Source: Dermabacter hominis NBRC 106157
GTDB lineage: Bacteria > Actinomycetota > Actinomycetes > Actinomycetales > Dermabacteraceae
Assembly: GCF_001570785.1 (NCBI RefSeq)
Contig: NZ_BCSI01000003.1
Coordinates: 186,001 to 250,000 of the forward strand
Length of the DNA stretch: 64,000 nucleotides
Direction: 5' to 3'
Shown: positions 9,241-18,172 of the stretch, in pieces
Numbering within the stretch: the first letter of the stretch is position 1
How the letters are laid out: every line of letters starts with the position of its first letter
Position numbers and translations under genes: made by a program
Notes under the pieces: model-generated
Databases searched by the model: none
What the model was told of the DNA's origin: nothing
Seen by the model: only the letters and a program-made list of their open reading frames with translations

Positions 9241-9321
9241 CCTCCCTGCACTCCAGAGCGGATCAGCTTAGGCTGGTGCCAAGAGCGCTCTTCGCGCATC
9301 CGCTCGCGTCGAAAGGCCACC

Positions 9322-10860
9322 ATGGCAACCTTCATTGACCGCGCTGTTCTCCACATCACCGGCGGTGATGGTGGCAATGGCTGCGCCTCGATCAAGCGTG
9401 AAAAGTTCAAGCCTCTCGCGGGGCCCGACGGCGCCAACGGAGGCGACGGCGGCAACGTCATCCTCGAGGTCTCGCGCAATGTCACGACGCTCATGGACTT
9501 TCACCACCTCCCTCACCGCCGCGCCGAGTCGGGCGGATTTGGGAAGGGAGACTTCCGCGAGGGGACGAAAGGCGCGGATCTCGTGCTCCAGGTCCCCGAA
9601 GGTACCGTCGTGCGCGACAAGGAAGGAAACTTCCTCGCGGACCTCGTCGGTGAAGGTACGCGGTTCGTTGCGGCGCGTGGCGGTAAGGGTGGCCTCGGGA
9701 ACGCCGCCCTCGCGAGTTCAAAGCGCAAGGCGCCGGGTTTCGCTCTCCTAGGCGAACCAGGCGAGGAACGTTCCATCGTTCTTGAGATGAAGTCCATCGC
9801 CGACGTAGCCCTCGTGGGCTTCCCGAGCGCGGGCAAAAGTTCGCTCATCGCCGCGATGAGTGCGGCGCGCCCGAAGATTGCGGATTACCCGTTCACAACT
9901 CTCACCCCGAATCTCGGGGTGGTCGAGCAAGAGCAATTCCGCTTCACGATGGCTGACGTTCCCGGGCTCATCCCCGGCGCGTCCGAAGGCAAGGGGCTCG
10001 GCCTCGACTTCCTTCGGCATATCGAGCGTTGTCACGTGATCGTCCACGTGCTTGACGCCGCGACGATGGAAGCGGAGCGCAACCCGGTCCACGATCTCGA
10101 GCTCATCGAAACCGAGCTGCGCACGTACGCCGAACGGCTCGATTCTGAGTCGAGTCGACTTGGCCTTCCGCCCCTCATGGAGCGCCCCACGGTCATCGTG
10201 CTCAACAAAGTTGATATGCCGGACGGGTCAGACATGGCCGATATGGTGCGTGAAGAGCTCAAGGAGCGTGGTGTTCCCGTTCTCGAAGTGTCCGCCCTGA
10301 CTCGCGCGGGCCTTCGCGAGCTTGCGCTGACCCTCGGAGCCCTCGTGGAGCGCCAGCGCCTCGAGAACCCGAACCCCGAGCGCGACGAGCGCCCCACGAT
10401 CGCGATCACCCCCGAGGACCAGGATTCGGGCGGGTTTACGATCACCCCGGAGGAGTTCGAGGGGCAGCGCGTGTACCGCATCCGCGGTGACAAGCCCGAG
10501 CGATGGGTGCGTCAGACGGCTTTCGCGAATGACGAGGCTGTGGGGTACCTCGCCGACCGGCTCAATCGCCTCGGTATCGAGGACGAACTCTTCAAGAAGG
10601 GCGCGAAAGCCGGAGACACGGTCGTGATCGGCCCAGGAGACGACGCGGTTGTGTTTGATTGGGAGCCGACCATGGTCACAGGTGCGGAATTCCTCGGCCA
10701 GCGCGGTACGGACATGCGACTTGAGGAGCGTACCCGCCCGACGCGTCAGGAAAAGCGCGAGGTGCGTCGTGTGCGTGTGAAGGAACGCATGGACCGGATC
10801 AGTGCGATGGAAGCGGAGCGTAAAGCAGGACACTGGTCTGATCCTTCGAAAGACGACTAA
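9322..10860 (+). CDS. obgE: Obg family GTPase (CgtA)
   Basis: This is a 512-residue essential GTPase of ribosome assembly and stress signalling. Domains in order are the glycine-rich OBG fold (residues 1-160, with GGDGGNG and ANGGDGGN), the GTPase domain (P-loop GFPSAGKSS near 166, [16 protein letters not shown] near 211, NKVD near 294) and a C-terminal OCT domain of the actinobacterial type. The ATG at 9322 has a CGAAAGG site upstream. Its TAA overlaps the proB ATG (TAATG at 10858-10862), so obg and proB are translationally coupled. Confidence 0.97.
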   Translation: MATFIDRAVLHITGGDGGNGCASIKREKFKPLAGPDGANGGDGGNVILEVSRNVTTLMDFHHLPHRRAESGGFGKGDFREGTKGADLVLQVPEGTVVRDKEGNFLADLVGEGTRFVAARGGKGGLGNAALASSKRKAPGFALLGEPGEERSIVLEMKSIADVALVGFPSAGKSSLIAAMSAARPKIADYPFTTLTPNLGVVEQEQFRFTMADVPGLIPGASEGKGLGLDFLRHIERCHVIVHVLDAATMEAERNPVHDLELIETELRTYAERLDSESSRLGLPPLMERPTVIVLNKVDMPDGSDMADMVREELKERGVPVLEVSALTRAGLRELALTLGALVERQRLENPNPERDERPTIAITPEDQDSGGFTITPEEFEGQRVYRIRGDKPERWVRQTAFANDEAVGYLADRLNRLGIEDELFKKGAKAGDTVVIGPGDDAVVFDWEPTMVTGAEFLGQRGTDMRLEERTRPTRQEKREVRRVRVKERMDRISAMEAERKAGHWSDPSKDD

Positions 10861-12032
10861 TGACGCGAATCGACAAGGTACGTATCGGGCACGGTGTACA
10901 CGACCCCGCACGGCTCGATACGCGAGCCTCTCTCACGCGCGCACAGCGCATCGTGGTGAAAATCGGTTCGAGTTCGCTCACGCTTCCAAGCGGTGACCTC
11001 AACCGCAACGCGATTTGGGCACTCGCCTCGAGCGTGTCGCGCCTTGTTCACGAGGGACGCGAGGTCGTCATCGTCAGCTCGGGTGCCATCGCCGCGGCGC
11101 TTCGCCCGATGGGTTTTAACGCGCGACCCGAGTCGATCACCGATAGCCAGGCGCTCGCCTCGGTCGGGCAAGGCATGCTCATTCGTGAATGGTCGCAGGC
11201 CTTCGGCATGAGCAATGTGCTTGTGGGGCAGGTGTTGCTCACCGAGGACGACATGGTTCACCCCGAGAAATACAGGAACGTGCGGGCATCGCTCAACGCG
11301 CTGCTCGCCGCAGGGGCGGTCCCCATCGTCAATGAGAACGACACGGTCGCCACTCGCGAGATCCATTTCGGCGACAACGACCGCCTCGCGAGCCTCGTCG
11401 CGCAAGTGACGGGAGCCGACCTCCTCGTTCTTCTCACCGATGTCGATGGACTTTTCACACGCCCGCCTAAGGAACCGGGGGCCGAGAGAATCGCCTGCGT
11501 GAAGGATGCGGCAAAACTCGAAGGGGTCGAAATCGGCTCACGCGGGTCAACCGTCGGAACCGGTGGGATGGTGACGAAGCTTTCGGCCGCCCATAACGCC
11601 ACCATTACGGGAACCGCGTGCGTTCTCACTCTCCCCGCGAGATTCGATGCCGTTCTCTCAGGCGAAGATTTCGGCACGTTCTTTCCGGCGCGCACCACGG
11701 GTCGCCGGCGGTCTCGACTCATGTGGCTCATGTACGCGAGCCGCGGGGAGGGCACCCTGGTGCTCGACGAGGGCGCGGTACACGCGGTTGTCGAGCAGAG
11801 ACGTTCGCTTCTTCCCGTGGGAATCACGCGCGTAGAGGGCACGTTCGCGGCCGGATCTCCCGTGGACATCGCTGACGGCTCGGGGCGGGTACGGGCGCGC
11901 GGGCTCACGTATTTTTCTTCCGACGCTATCTCGCGCATCATGGGGCTCACATCGGAAGAGGTTGCTGCGCGCGAAAGCGAGATCGGGGTGCACACGGTTG
12001 TGCACAGGGACGATCTCGTGCTGCTGAAATAG
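10860..12032 (+). CDS. proB: Glutamate 5-kinase
   Basis: This is a 390-residue enzyme that phosphorylates glutamate in the first step of proline synthesis. The amino-acid kinase domain shows RIVVKIGSSSLTL near residue 30, IVNENDTVA, FGDNDRLASLVA and GSTVGTGGMVTKL; a PUA domain follows from about residue 300. It is about 20 residues longer at the N-terminus than many family members, but the ATG overlapping the obg stop is the natural start. proA lies 37 bases downstream, so the two first steps of the pathway are adjacent. Confidence 0.96.
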   Translation: MTRIDKVRIGHGVHDPARLDTRASLTRAQRIVVKIGSSSLTLPSGDLNRNAIWALASSVSRLVHEGREVVIVSSGAIAAALRPMGFNARPESITDSQALASVGQGMLIREWSQAFGMSNVLVGQVLLTEDDMVHPEKYRNVRASLNALLAAGAVPIVNENDTVATREIHFGDNDRLASLVAQVTGADLLVLLTDVDGLFTRPPKEPGAERIACVKDAAKLEGVEIGSRGSTVGTGGMVTKLSAAHNATITGTACVLTLPARFDAVLSGEDFGTFFPARTTGRRRSRLMWLMYASRGEGTLVLDEGAVHAVVEQRRSLLPVGITRVEGTFAAGSPVDIADGSGRVRARGLTYFSSDAISRIMGLTSEEVAARESEIGVHTVVHRDDLVLLK

Positions 12033-12054
12033 ACGCTTTGGTGGGAGATATGCG

Positions 12055-12060
12055 CTATAA
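12055..12060 (+). promoter_or_regulatory. Possible internal -10 (TATAAG) for leaderless proA
   Basis: TATAAG lies nine bases before the ATG at 12070. A weak -35-like TAGACG is at 12030-12035 with a 19-base spacer. Together with the absence of a well-placed ribosome-binding site this suggests that proA may also be transcribed on its own, as a nearly leaderless message. This is weak evidence. Confidence 0.3.
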
Positions 12061-12069
12061 GTGGTGCTC

Positions 12070-13350
12070 ATGAATGAGCAGTTGACGGTGACCGAGAGGG
12101 TTCACGACATTGCTGCGCGCGCCAAGCGCGCCCAACGCACGATTGCACGCGAGAATCGCACGCGAAAGGACTCCCTTCTGCGTGCGATAGCCGCGAAGCT
12201 TGACGCGGATTGCGCGCGAATCCTCGAGGCGAACGCCGAGGATCTTGCCCGTGCGGATGAGAGCGGAATCGATCCGGGCCTGAGAGATCGCCTCGCGTTG
12301 AACCCGTCTCGCGTGCAGGCGATTGCCGCCCAGGTGCGCGCGACCACAGCCCTTGCCGATCCGGTCGGCGAGGTTGTGCGTGGCGGGGTGCTCGAGAACG
12401 GGCTTTCGCTCACCGAAGTCCGCGTTCCGCTCGGGGTGATTGGCATGATCTATGAGGCCAGGCCGAACGTTACCGTTGACGCGGCAGCCCTCGCACTCAA
12501 GTCGGGCAATGCCGTCATCCTTCGGGGAGGAAGCGCCGCATCGTCCACTAATCGCGCCCTGGTGGAGTCAATCAGGACCGCGCTCACGGGCGAAGGGTTT
12601 CCCGCGGAACTCGTGGCCTCCCTCGATGACCTCGGGCGTGAGGGCGTTAGTGCCCTCATGCGCGCTCGAGGTCTCGTCGATGTCCTCATTCCTCGTGGCG
12701 GGGCGGGCCTCATCTCCCGCGTTGTCGAGGAGAGCCTTGTGCCGACGATCGAGACCGGAACGGGAAACACGCACATTTTTGTCGATGAAAGCGCGGATCT
12801 GGACCGCGCGATCGACATCGTGGTCAATGCGAAGACCCAGCGCGTGGGGGTGTGCAATGCGCTCGAAAACCTCCTCGTCCACGAACGCATCGCCCAGGAT
12901 TTCCTGCCACGTCTAGCCGAGGCGCTCGCCCCGAAAAAAGTAGTGCTGCACGCGGATGCTCGCTCCTATGCGGTGCTTCACGGCGGGCCCGCGCGCGTCG
13001 TGGAAGCTCGAGAGGAAGATTTCTTCACCGAGTACCTTTCGCTGGACCTCGCTATCAAGGTTGTTGCCGATGTGCACGAAGCGGTGGAGCACATCCGCAC
13101 CCATACGAGCGGGCATACCGAATCAATCCTTACTTCTTCCATTGAGAGTGAACGGGCCTTTATCGCGGGACTCGACTCCGCTGTCATCATGGTCAATGCG
13201 TCGACGCGCTTCAGTGACGGGGGCGAATTTGGTTTCGGCGCGGAGATCGGCATCTCCACGCAAAAGTTGCACGCGCGCGGGCCCATGGCCCTTCGTGAGC
13301 TCACGAGTACCACGTGGATTGTGCGAGGCGAAGGCCACGTGAGGGGGTGA
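12070..13350 (+). CDS. proA: Glutamate-5-semialdehyde dehydrogenase (gamma-glutamyl phosphate reductase)
   Basis: This is an NADPH-dependent enzyme of the aldehyde dehydrogenase fold, using the product of ProB in the second step of proline synthesis. The catalytic cysteine is in RVGVCNALENLL (about residue 262). IPRGGAGLI and FGFGAEIGISTQKLHARGPMAL segments are also typical. Length is 426 residues from the ATG at 12070; GTG codons at 12061 and 12064 are in-frame alternatives. A GGGAG at 12043-12047 is too far for the ATG, so the start is uncertain by three residues. Confidence 0.95.
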   Translation: MNEQLTVTERVHDIAARAKRAQRTIARENRTRKDSLLRAIAAKLDADCARILEANAEDLARADESGIDPGLRDRLALNPSRVQAIAAQVRATTALADPVGEVVRGGVLENGLSLTEVRVPLGVIGMIYEARPNVTVDAAALALKSGNAVILRGGSAASSTNRALVESIRTALTGEGFPAELVASLDDLGREGVSALMRARGLVDVLIPRGGAGLISRVVEESLVPTIETGTGNTHIFVDESADLDRAIDIVVNAKTQRVGVCNALENLLVHERIAQDFLPRLAEALAPKKVVLHADARSYAVLHGGPARVVEAREEDFFTEYLSLDLAIKVVADVHEAVEHIRTHTSGHTESILTSSIESERAFIAGLDSAVIMVNASTRFSDGGEFGFGAEIGISTQKLHARGPMALRELTSTTWIVRGEGHVRG

Positions 13351-13438
13351 GCTTCGCGGCGTAACCCTCGCGCGCGGGGCAATGTGTGGAACAATGGCAT
13401 AGCCCCTCGATGGGATGAACGATTGCGAAAGGTCTGGC

Positions 13439-13648
13439 ATGCACGCTGATTTTCTGATCCTCGCCGAAGAGGCCGCCGCACACTCTCACGGGCCGCACCC
13501 TGCCGTGTTCGGCGTCGCGGCGTTTGTGATCCTCATGCTTTTGCTCGTGATCACGTCGCTCTTCAGCGGTCTCCACCAGGAACCGTCCTCGAGCGCGAAG
13601 ACTGTCGCCGAGGTTGAGCGCGAGCACCGCAGCGGCACCTCCCGCTGA
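13439..13648 (+). CDS. Small single-span membrane protein
   Basis: This is a 69-residue protein of unknown function. After a short His-rich N-terminus ([10 protein letters not shown]) there is one strong hydrophobic segment at about residues 20-41 ([20 protein letters not shown]) and then a polar, charged tail of about 25 residues. The ATG at 13439 has GAAAGG six bases upstream. An earlier ATG at 13415 is less well placed. It lies between proA and nadD, and its stop is 10 bases before the nadD start, so it is probably in the nadD operon. I do not recognise a named family. Confidence 0.75.
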   Translation: MHADFLILAEEAAAHSHGPHPAVFGVAAFVILMLLLVITSLFSGLHQEPSSSAKTVAEVEREHRSGTSR

Positions 13649-13658
13649 GGCATTCCGC

Positions 13659-14267
13659 ATGAGCGCAAAGCGCCGGATTGGCGTGATGGGTGGGACTTTT
13701 GATCCGATCCATCACGGCCACCTCGTTGCCGCGAGCGAAGTCCAGTCGGTTTTCGGCCTTGACCAGGTGATCTTCGTCCCCACTGGGCGTCCGTGGCAGA
13801 AGTCGGATAAGGAGATTTCCGACCCCGAACACCGTTACCTCATGACGGTCGTGGCAACGGCTGCGAACCCGCGCTTTACGGTTTCGCGTGTCGATATCGA
13901 TCGACCAGGGCAGACCTACACGATCGATACTCTTCGTGACCTTCGCGCGCAATTGCCGAACGACGACCTGTTCTTCATCACGGGAGCGGACGCTCTCACG
14001 AACATCCTCACGTGGAAGGATTACAGCGAGATTTTTGACCTCGCGCACTTCGTGGGGGTCACGCGCCCCGGCCACGACATCAACACCGATGGCCTCCCGC
14101 CAAGCGGGGTGACCCTCATCGAGGTTCCCGCGATGGCGATTTCGTCAACTGACTGCCGCACACGCGTCAAGCGGGGGGTACCGGTGTGGTACCTCGTCCC
14201 CGACGGCGTCGTGCAATACATCAACAAATACAAGCTCTATCTAGGAAGTGAGCATGACGGGAACTGA
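13659..14267 (+). CDS. nadD: Nicotinate-nucleotide adenylyltransferase
   Basis: This is a 202-residue enzyme joining nicotinate mononucleotide and ATP to give deamido-NAD. The nucleotidyltransferase motif [12 protein letters not shown] (HxGH-type) is at residues 10-21, and the [13 protein letters not shown] segment near the C-terminus is the family's ISSTxxR motif. The start at 13659 is backed by GAGG at 13647-13650 and gives the standard [12 protein letters not shown] beginning. Its end overlaps the following gene by 14 bases. The nadD-X-rsfS order is common in Actinomycetota. Confidence 0.96.
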   Translation: MSAKRRIGVMGGTFDPIHHGHLVAASEVQSVFGLDQVIFVPTGRPWQKSDKEISDPEHRYLMTVVATAANPRFTVSRVDIDRPGQTYTIDTLRDLRAQLPNDDLFFITGADALTNILTWKDYSEIFDLAHFVGVTRPGHDINTDGLPPSGVTLIEVPAMAISSTDCRTRVKRGVPVWYLVPDGVVQYINKYKLYLGSEHDGN

Positions 14268-15336
14268 GACGCAGCTTTCCGGTCGTCGGCACGGGCGCCG
14301 CGCTCGTGCAATGAGCGGAGACGAGAACAACACGTCGGCAACTCGCGGCGTGACGGGCGATCTCACGCTTTATGCGCGCCGCACGGCGGTGATTCCTCCG
14401 GTCGCAGACGATCAGCTTCCCGAGCTGAAGCACTACACCGGCAAGCGCGCAAAGCGCCGCGCCGACATCCTCGTGGAGCCCACGGCTGAGGCCAAGCCTG
14501 AAGCGCACGTACCCTCCGAGCCAGTCGCGGCCGTGGAGACCGAAAGAGGCAAGGCTGCGGAACAGACCGCGCCTCAGGAGGTTTCGGCAGCTACCCCGGA
14601 CCCCCTGAGTGACGATCTTCCCGCGGCTAGCGTCGGCACGAAGAAGGGTTCATGGCCCGGCGCCCGCTTCGGCCGAGAAGCCGTAACCCCTGACGAACCC
14701 GCGACTGACGCGTACGAGACCGCGGTTCTCGATCCTGAAGAGATCGGCAGCGCCGAGGATGCCGGAAATCCCGCCACGAGCGACGCCATCGACGGGGCCG
14801 AAAGCGCCGAGACCGCACCCGAAGAGCCGACCCTCGACCCCACGGAGCAAGAATCAGTCGAGGCTGGGCAGGCGTCGGCCTGGACCTCCGTGTCTGCCGA
14901 TCCCGAAACGTCGGCGCCGAGTGCTTCCGAGGCACTCGCACCCAAGCCTGCCGATCCCGAAACGTCGGTGCCGAGCGCTTCCGAGGCACTCGCACCCAAG
15001 CCTGCCGATCCTGAAACTGAACCCGCCCCCGTATACGAGACGAGCGACGGGACACCGCTCTCCGACGCCTCCGAGTGGCTCGAGGTTGGTGACCTTCCCG
15101 CCGATCAGGCACCTGAGCCCAAGCCCGCGGCTCGCTTCGACGGGACGGTGCTCGACAAGCCGAGTCGCACCTCCGGCGGAATCGGCATGTGGATCACGTG
15201 GTTGCTCGTCGCAGCGATCGCGATTACCCTCGTTGTGCTTCTCGTGACGGGCGTGATCGGCCCCGGCATCACGAAAGCAATCGCCCCCATTCCCGAGACC
15301 GTTCCCTATGACCTTTCCGGAGGACTCGCTTCGTGA
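14254..15336 (+). CDS. Acidic low-complexity protein with one C-terminal membrane span
   Basis: This is a 360-residue protein of unknown function between nadD and rsfS. The first 80 residues are basic, residues 80-305 are Ala/Pro/Glu/Thr-rich and likely disordered, and a single hydrophobic segment follows at about 310-335 ([18 protein letters not shown]) with a short tail. The topology may be a cytoplasmic disordered region anchored in the membrane, or the reverse. The ATG at 14254 is preceded by AGGAAG five bases away; a GTG at 14248 is an alternative. It contains a perfectly phased 18-residue tandem repeat. Proteins at this position elsewhere in Actinomycetota are also poorly conserved; I do not assign a function. 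Confidence 0.75.
   Translation: MTGTETQLSGRRHGRRARAMSGDENNTSATRGVTGDLTLYARRTAVIPPVADDQLPELKHYTGKRAKRRADILVEPTAEAKPEAHVPSEPVAAVETERGKAAEQTAPQEVSAATPDPLSDDLPAASVGTKKGSWPGARFGREAVTPDEPATDAYETAVLDPEEIGSAEDAGNPATSDAIDGAESAETAPEEPTLDPTEQESVEAGQASAWTSVSADPETSAPSASEALAPKPADPETSVPSASEALAPKPADPETEPAPVYETSDGTPLSDASEWLEVGDLPADQAPEPKPAARFDGTVLDKPSRTSGGIGMWITWLLVAAIAITLVVLLVTGVIGPGITKAIAPIPETVPYDLSGGLAS
14894..15018 (+). repeat. 54-bp in-frame tandem repeat
   Basis: Two nearly identical 54-base units begin at 14894 and 14948, and a partial third begins at 15002. Each full unit encodes 18 residues (ADPETS(A/V)[11 protein letters not shown]). The differences are a few substitutions, so the duplication is fairly recent. 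Its length keeps the frame open, and copy number may vary between strains. Confidence 0.9.
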
Positions 15337-15722
15337 CCGCAACCCAGGAATCCATTGACATGGCCCGCATCGCCGGGCAGGCCGCGGCCGACAAGCTTGC
15401 GGGCAACGTGATCGCACTCGACGTGTCTGAGCAGCTCGTCATCACCGACGTGTTCGTCGTGTGCTCAGGCGACTCGGAACGCCAGGTGAACGCGATCGTC
15501 AATGGCGTGGAAGAGGAAATGTTCAAAGCGGGCTACAAGCCCAAGCGGCGCGAGGGCGAGAAGGACGCTCGCTGGATCCTCCTCGACTTTACCGACATCG
15601 TCGTGCACGTCCAGCACGCGGAGGACCGCGCGTTTTACGCCCTTGAACGCCTGTGGCGTGATGCCCCGGCGATCGACTTGGATCTTGACCTCGGTCCCGA
15701 CGCGGAGGCGCAGGAGAAGTAA
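15333..15722 (+). CDS. rsfS: Ribosome silencing factor RsfS
   Basis: This is a 129-residue RsfS/Iojap protein, which binds L14 on the 50S subunit and blocks subunit joining under nutrient limitation. The VISEQLVITDVFVVCSG-like stretch (here LDVSEQLVITDVFVVCSG) and ARWILLDFTDIVVHV are diagnostic. The GTG start at 15333 overlaps the previous stop as GTGA, and its own TAA overlaps the next ATG (TAATG), so it is coupled on both sides. Confidence 0.96.
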   Translation: MTATQESIDMARIAGQAAADKLAGNVIALDVSEQLVITDVFVVCSGDSERQVNAIVNGVEEEMFKAGYKPKRREGEKDARWILLDFTDIVVHVQHAEDRAFYALERLWRDAPAIDLDLDLGPDAEAQEK

Positions 15723-16363
15723 TGGCTTCTCGCCTCATCCTCGTTCGTCACGGGCAAACTGACTACAACTATGCCGGCCGCATTCAAGGCGCTTCCGATA
15801 TTCCCCTCAACGAGGCGGGCCTCGCTCAAGCGCGTGCGGTGGGGGAGTCTCTTGCGGGTGACAAGAGCATAGCGGCCGTGTACTCCTCACCGCTTGGGCG
15901 TGCGATGGCGACGGCGGAGTCAATCGCGGCGTCTCACGGGTTAGAGGTTTCATCCGACGCTCGCCTGCGCGAACGCGGTTTTGGCGACTGGGAGGGGCTG
16001 ACCCGCGAGGAGATCGAAAAGGGGTGGCCTCTCGAGTTTGCGCTGTGGCGCGCCGGGGTCTCGAGCGGTCTCGAAAAGGCTCGAGTCGAGCACAGGGCGG
16101 ATGTCGCGCGCCGGTTTGATGCGGCCTGTCGCGAATTCAGTGATCGACACGAGACCGGCACCGTCGTCGTTGTTGCGCACGGCGCTGCGATTTCTCTTGG
16201 CCTGTCCGCGATGATTGGCGCGGGGCTAGGCGATTTTTATGGCCTTGCGAGCATGGGCAACTGTCACCGCGCTGTCGTGGAAGTCAGGCGAGCGCGCGAG
16301 GGCGCTGGGTGGGTGAGGCTCACATCACTGAACCTCCCGCCGGATTTCTCCGCTGCCCAATGA
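15722..16363 (+). CDS. Histidine phosphatase family protein
   Basis: This is a 213-residue histidine phosphatase (phosphoglycerate mutase-like fold). The catalytic LVRHGQTDYN motif is at residues 6-15 with the nucleophilic His near residue 9, the second arginine/glutamate region is RERGFGDWEG, and the second histidine is in VVVAHGAAIS. Substrate is not evident; neighbours of rsfS annotated as GpmB or glucosyl-3-phosphoglycerate phosphatase are common. It overlaps rsfS by one base and is followed after 45 bases by tRNA-Ala. Confidence 0.9.
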   Translation: MASRLILVRHGQTDYNYAGRIQGASDIPLNEAGLAQARAVGESLAGDKSIAAVYSSPLGRAMATAESIAASHGLEVSSDARLRERGFGDWEGLTREEIEKGWPLEFALWRAGVSSGLEKARVEHRADVARRFDAACREFSDRHETGTVVVVAHGAAISLGLSAMIGAGLGDFYGLASMGNCHRAVVEVRRAREGAGWVRLTSLNLPPDFSAAQ

Positions 16364-16408
16364 GCGTGTAATATTGCTGGAGTCGCTACGGCGACGCCCA
16401 AAAAATTT

Positions 16409-16481
16409 GGGGCTATGGCGCAGTTGGTAGCGCGTCTGCATGGCATGCAGAAGGTCACGGGTTCGAATCCCGTTAGCTCCA
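16409..16481 (+). tRNA. tRNA-Ala (anticodon GGC)
   Basis: This is a 73-base cloverleaf. The acceptor arm GGGGCTA pairs with TAGCTCC, with discriminator A at 16481. The anticodon stem TCTGC/GCAGA encloses loop ATGGCAT, giving GGC. The T arm is ACGGG/CCCGT with TTCGAAT. CCA is not encoded. A terminator follows after 18 bases. The 3' end borders foreign DNA, so this gene is a likely past integration site. Confidence 0.97.
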
Positions 16482-17153
16482 CGTAAGATTAGATAGTCGA
16501 AACTGCCCCGCCTGATGGCGGGGCAGTTTTGTTTCTGCGGTGAGGTGCGCCGGGGCGTTAATACCGGTGTGGGCAAGGACGCTGGCGGTGGTCGTCTCTG
16601 GTGAGTAGGTCGCTTTCCCCTCGTCTTCGTTGATGATGCGGATCAATAGGGCGCGGTTCAGGATGCGTCGTTCGGCTGGTTCGCACTTGTTGTAGAGGTC
16701 GTCGAGGTCGATCAGGAGTTCGGTGAGCTGGTCCAAGCCTGTTCGGGCTTTGGCATAGGTGTCGGTGAGGTTGTCGAGCTGTGTGGTGATCTGGTCGAGG
16801 CTGGCGCGGATGCGGTCTTGTTCGCTTTTGAGGAGGTCGTGTGGGATCGTGTCGGCGAAGTGGGCTTGGACGAGTTTGAGGCGTTCGGCTTCGAGCTTGT
16901 CGCGCTGGGCGGCCAGGAGCTTGCGTTCGTCCTCGCTGGGTCCTTCGAGCTGGTCGAACACGTCGTTGAGGACCTTCCGGACGTGCTCAGTCTGGGTTTG
17001 GGTCTGCGTCTGGGTCAGGGAGTTGCGCTGGTAGGTGCGTTCGATCTCGGCTTCGGCGCGTTCGGGGTCGATCTCAATCTCGCGGGACTCGCTTCCTCGG
17101 GCATCGGTGGTGCGGACGTTGAGGTAGCCCAGAGGCGCTTTGGTGGGGGCGCT
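16473..17153 (-). pseudogene. Large serine recombinase remnant (catalytic domain and middle lost)
   Basis: This is an open frame of about 226 codons with no plausible start; a stop lies at 17156-17154. Its first part, GYLNVRTTDARG...EIEIDPERA, matches the linker that follows the catalytic domain in large serine recombinases. It then jumps directly to the C-terminal coiled coil (EIERTYQRN, then NDVFDQLEGPSEDERKLLAAQR and a long helix). The N-terminal resolvase domain, most of the recombinase domain and the zinc ribbon are missing, so the gene has lost its 5' end and also has an internal deletion. A degenerate CTGGGT repeat gives an odd TQTQTQTQT stretch. The frame ends inside the tRNA-Ala gene. 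Confidence 0.8.
16500..16536. terminator. Strong hairpin terminator after tRNA-Ala
   Basis: Arms AAACTGCCCCGCC (16500-16512) and GGCGGGGCAGTTT (16517-16529) form a perfect 13-bp stem with loop TGAT, followed by TTTGTTTC. The open frame of the neighbouring recombinase remnant runs straight through it into the tRNA, so that frame's end is probably a junction. Confidence 0.88.
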
Positions 17154-17172
17154 TCATCCCGCTAGGTAGACG

Positions 17173-18093
17173 TCACGAGGGTGATTCGTCAGAGAGGTCC
17201 GCGGAATGCTCGGCGTGCTCTGAGTGATGGAGAGTGACGGCGTCGAGGAACGCGGTGGTGGCGGGGCTGGGGTTGAAGTCGTTCCAGGCGAGGTATTCCA
17301 CTCGCCGTGGCGCGTCCTGCACGGTGATTGCTGCCAGCGTGTGGTCTGCGGGGACAACATGGGCGGATAGGAGGGCTGTTGCCAGGCCGTTGCGGATGAG
17401 TCCGAGGATGAGATCGATGGTCATCGCTTCGAACGCCACCTCGCGTTTAAGGCCGGCCGCGCTGAATGCAAGGTCGGCCTGTGCCCGGCCGGCGGTTCCA
17501 CTGGGAAAGTCGACGAACCGTTCGTGGGTGAGGTCCTCCAGCGTCACGTGCGTGCTCGATGCCAGTGGGTGTGCTGCTGGCAGTACCGCGACCAGGGATT
17601 CTCTCGAGAGTTCCCTGGTGGTGACCCCGTGCGGGGGTGTGCTCTCGGCGAGTCCGAGGAAGGCGACGTCGAGCTGACCGGAGCGGATGTCGCCCAGGAA
17701 TTGTTTGCTGCCTCCGGTGCGTAGCGCGATGCGAACCGCGGGGTGTTTGGTGTGAAAAGACGCGAGTAGGTGCGGCACGTCGATGGCCGTGACGGTGGGG
17801 ATCACTCCGATGCTCAAAGACCCGCGCACCTCGCCGCCGGCTGCGGCGGCGTCGGCGACGGCACGCTCGGCAGCGGCCAGGCTTTGCCGTGCCGCCTGGA
17901 CGAAGGCCTCCCCCGCCGGGGTGAGTTCCACGCGGCGTGAGGTGCGCGCAAAAAGCTGGACCCCGATCTCCTGTTCGAGCGCCTTGATCTGGTGGCTCAG
18001 CGCTGACTGGACCACGAAACACCGTTCGGCGGCACGCGTGAAACTCCGCTCCTCGGCGACTGCCACGGCATAGCGCATCTGCTGCAACTCCAT
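17173..18093 (-). CDS. LysR family transcriptional regulator
   Basis: This is a 306-residue LysR-type regulator. The N-terminal winged helix-turn-helix (residues 1-60) contains SFTRAAERCFVVQSALSHQIKALEQEIG and LFARTSRRVELTPAGEAF. The remainder is a periplasmic-binding-protein-like effector domain. It is divergent from the EamA transporter gene 79 bases away, the classic layout for control of the neighbour and of itself. The likely operator is the CATGC-N12-GCATG dyad in the gap. The effector is unknown. It belongs to the tRNA-Ala-associated acquired segment. Confidence 0.92.
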   Translation of the reverse strand: MELQQMRYAVAVAEERSFTRAAERCFVVQSALSHQIKALEQEIGVQLFARTSRRVELTPAGEAFVQAARQSLAAAERAVADAAAAGGEVRGSLSIGVIPTVTAIDVPHLLASFHTKHPAVRIALRTGGSKQFLGDIRSGQLDVAFLGLAESTPPHGVTTRELSRESLVAVLPAAHPLASSTHVTLEDLTHERFVDFPSGTAGRAQADLAFSAAGLKREVAFEAMTIDLILGLIRNGLATALLSAHVVPADHTLAAITVQDAPRRVEYLAWNDFNPSPATTAFLDAVTLHHSEHAEHSADLSDESPS

Positions 18094-18111
18094 TCATCCA
18101 TGATCCCCGTG

Positions 18112-18133
18112 CATGCCAGAAATGACAAGCATG
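18112..18133. promoter_or_regulatory. Candidate LysR operator (CATGC-N12-GCATG)
   Basis: CATGC at 18112-18116 and GCATG at 18129-18133 form an inverted repeat between the divergent lysR and eamA genes. A minus-strand -35-like TTGTCA (18128-18123) with GATCAT (18105-18100) 17 bases on would place the lysR promoter over it, consistent with autoregulation. The neighbouring TGATCCCCGTGCA (18101-18113) also fits T-N11-A. Confidence 0.4.
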
Positions 18134-18172
18134 TGTTGGACTCATGACCGTGTGGGGGTCAGGATGGAACAC

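Noticed and set aside
11544-11556. CAACCGTCGGAACC in proB as another copy of the dispersed element
   Set aside because: It encodes the conserved GSTVGTGG motif of glutamate 5-kinase, so the match is explained by protein constraint.
16264-16576. Antisense open frames over tRNA-Ala (beginning MELTGFEPVTFC)
   Set aside because: This is the well-known spurious peptide obtained by translating the reverse strand of a tRNA gene; no ribosome-binding site and it covers a structural RNA.
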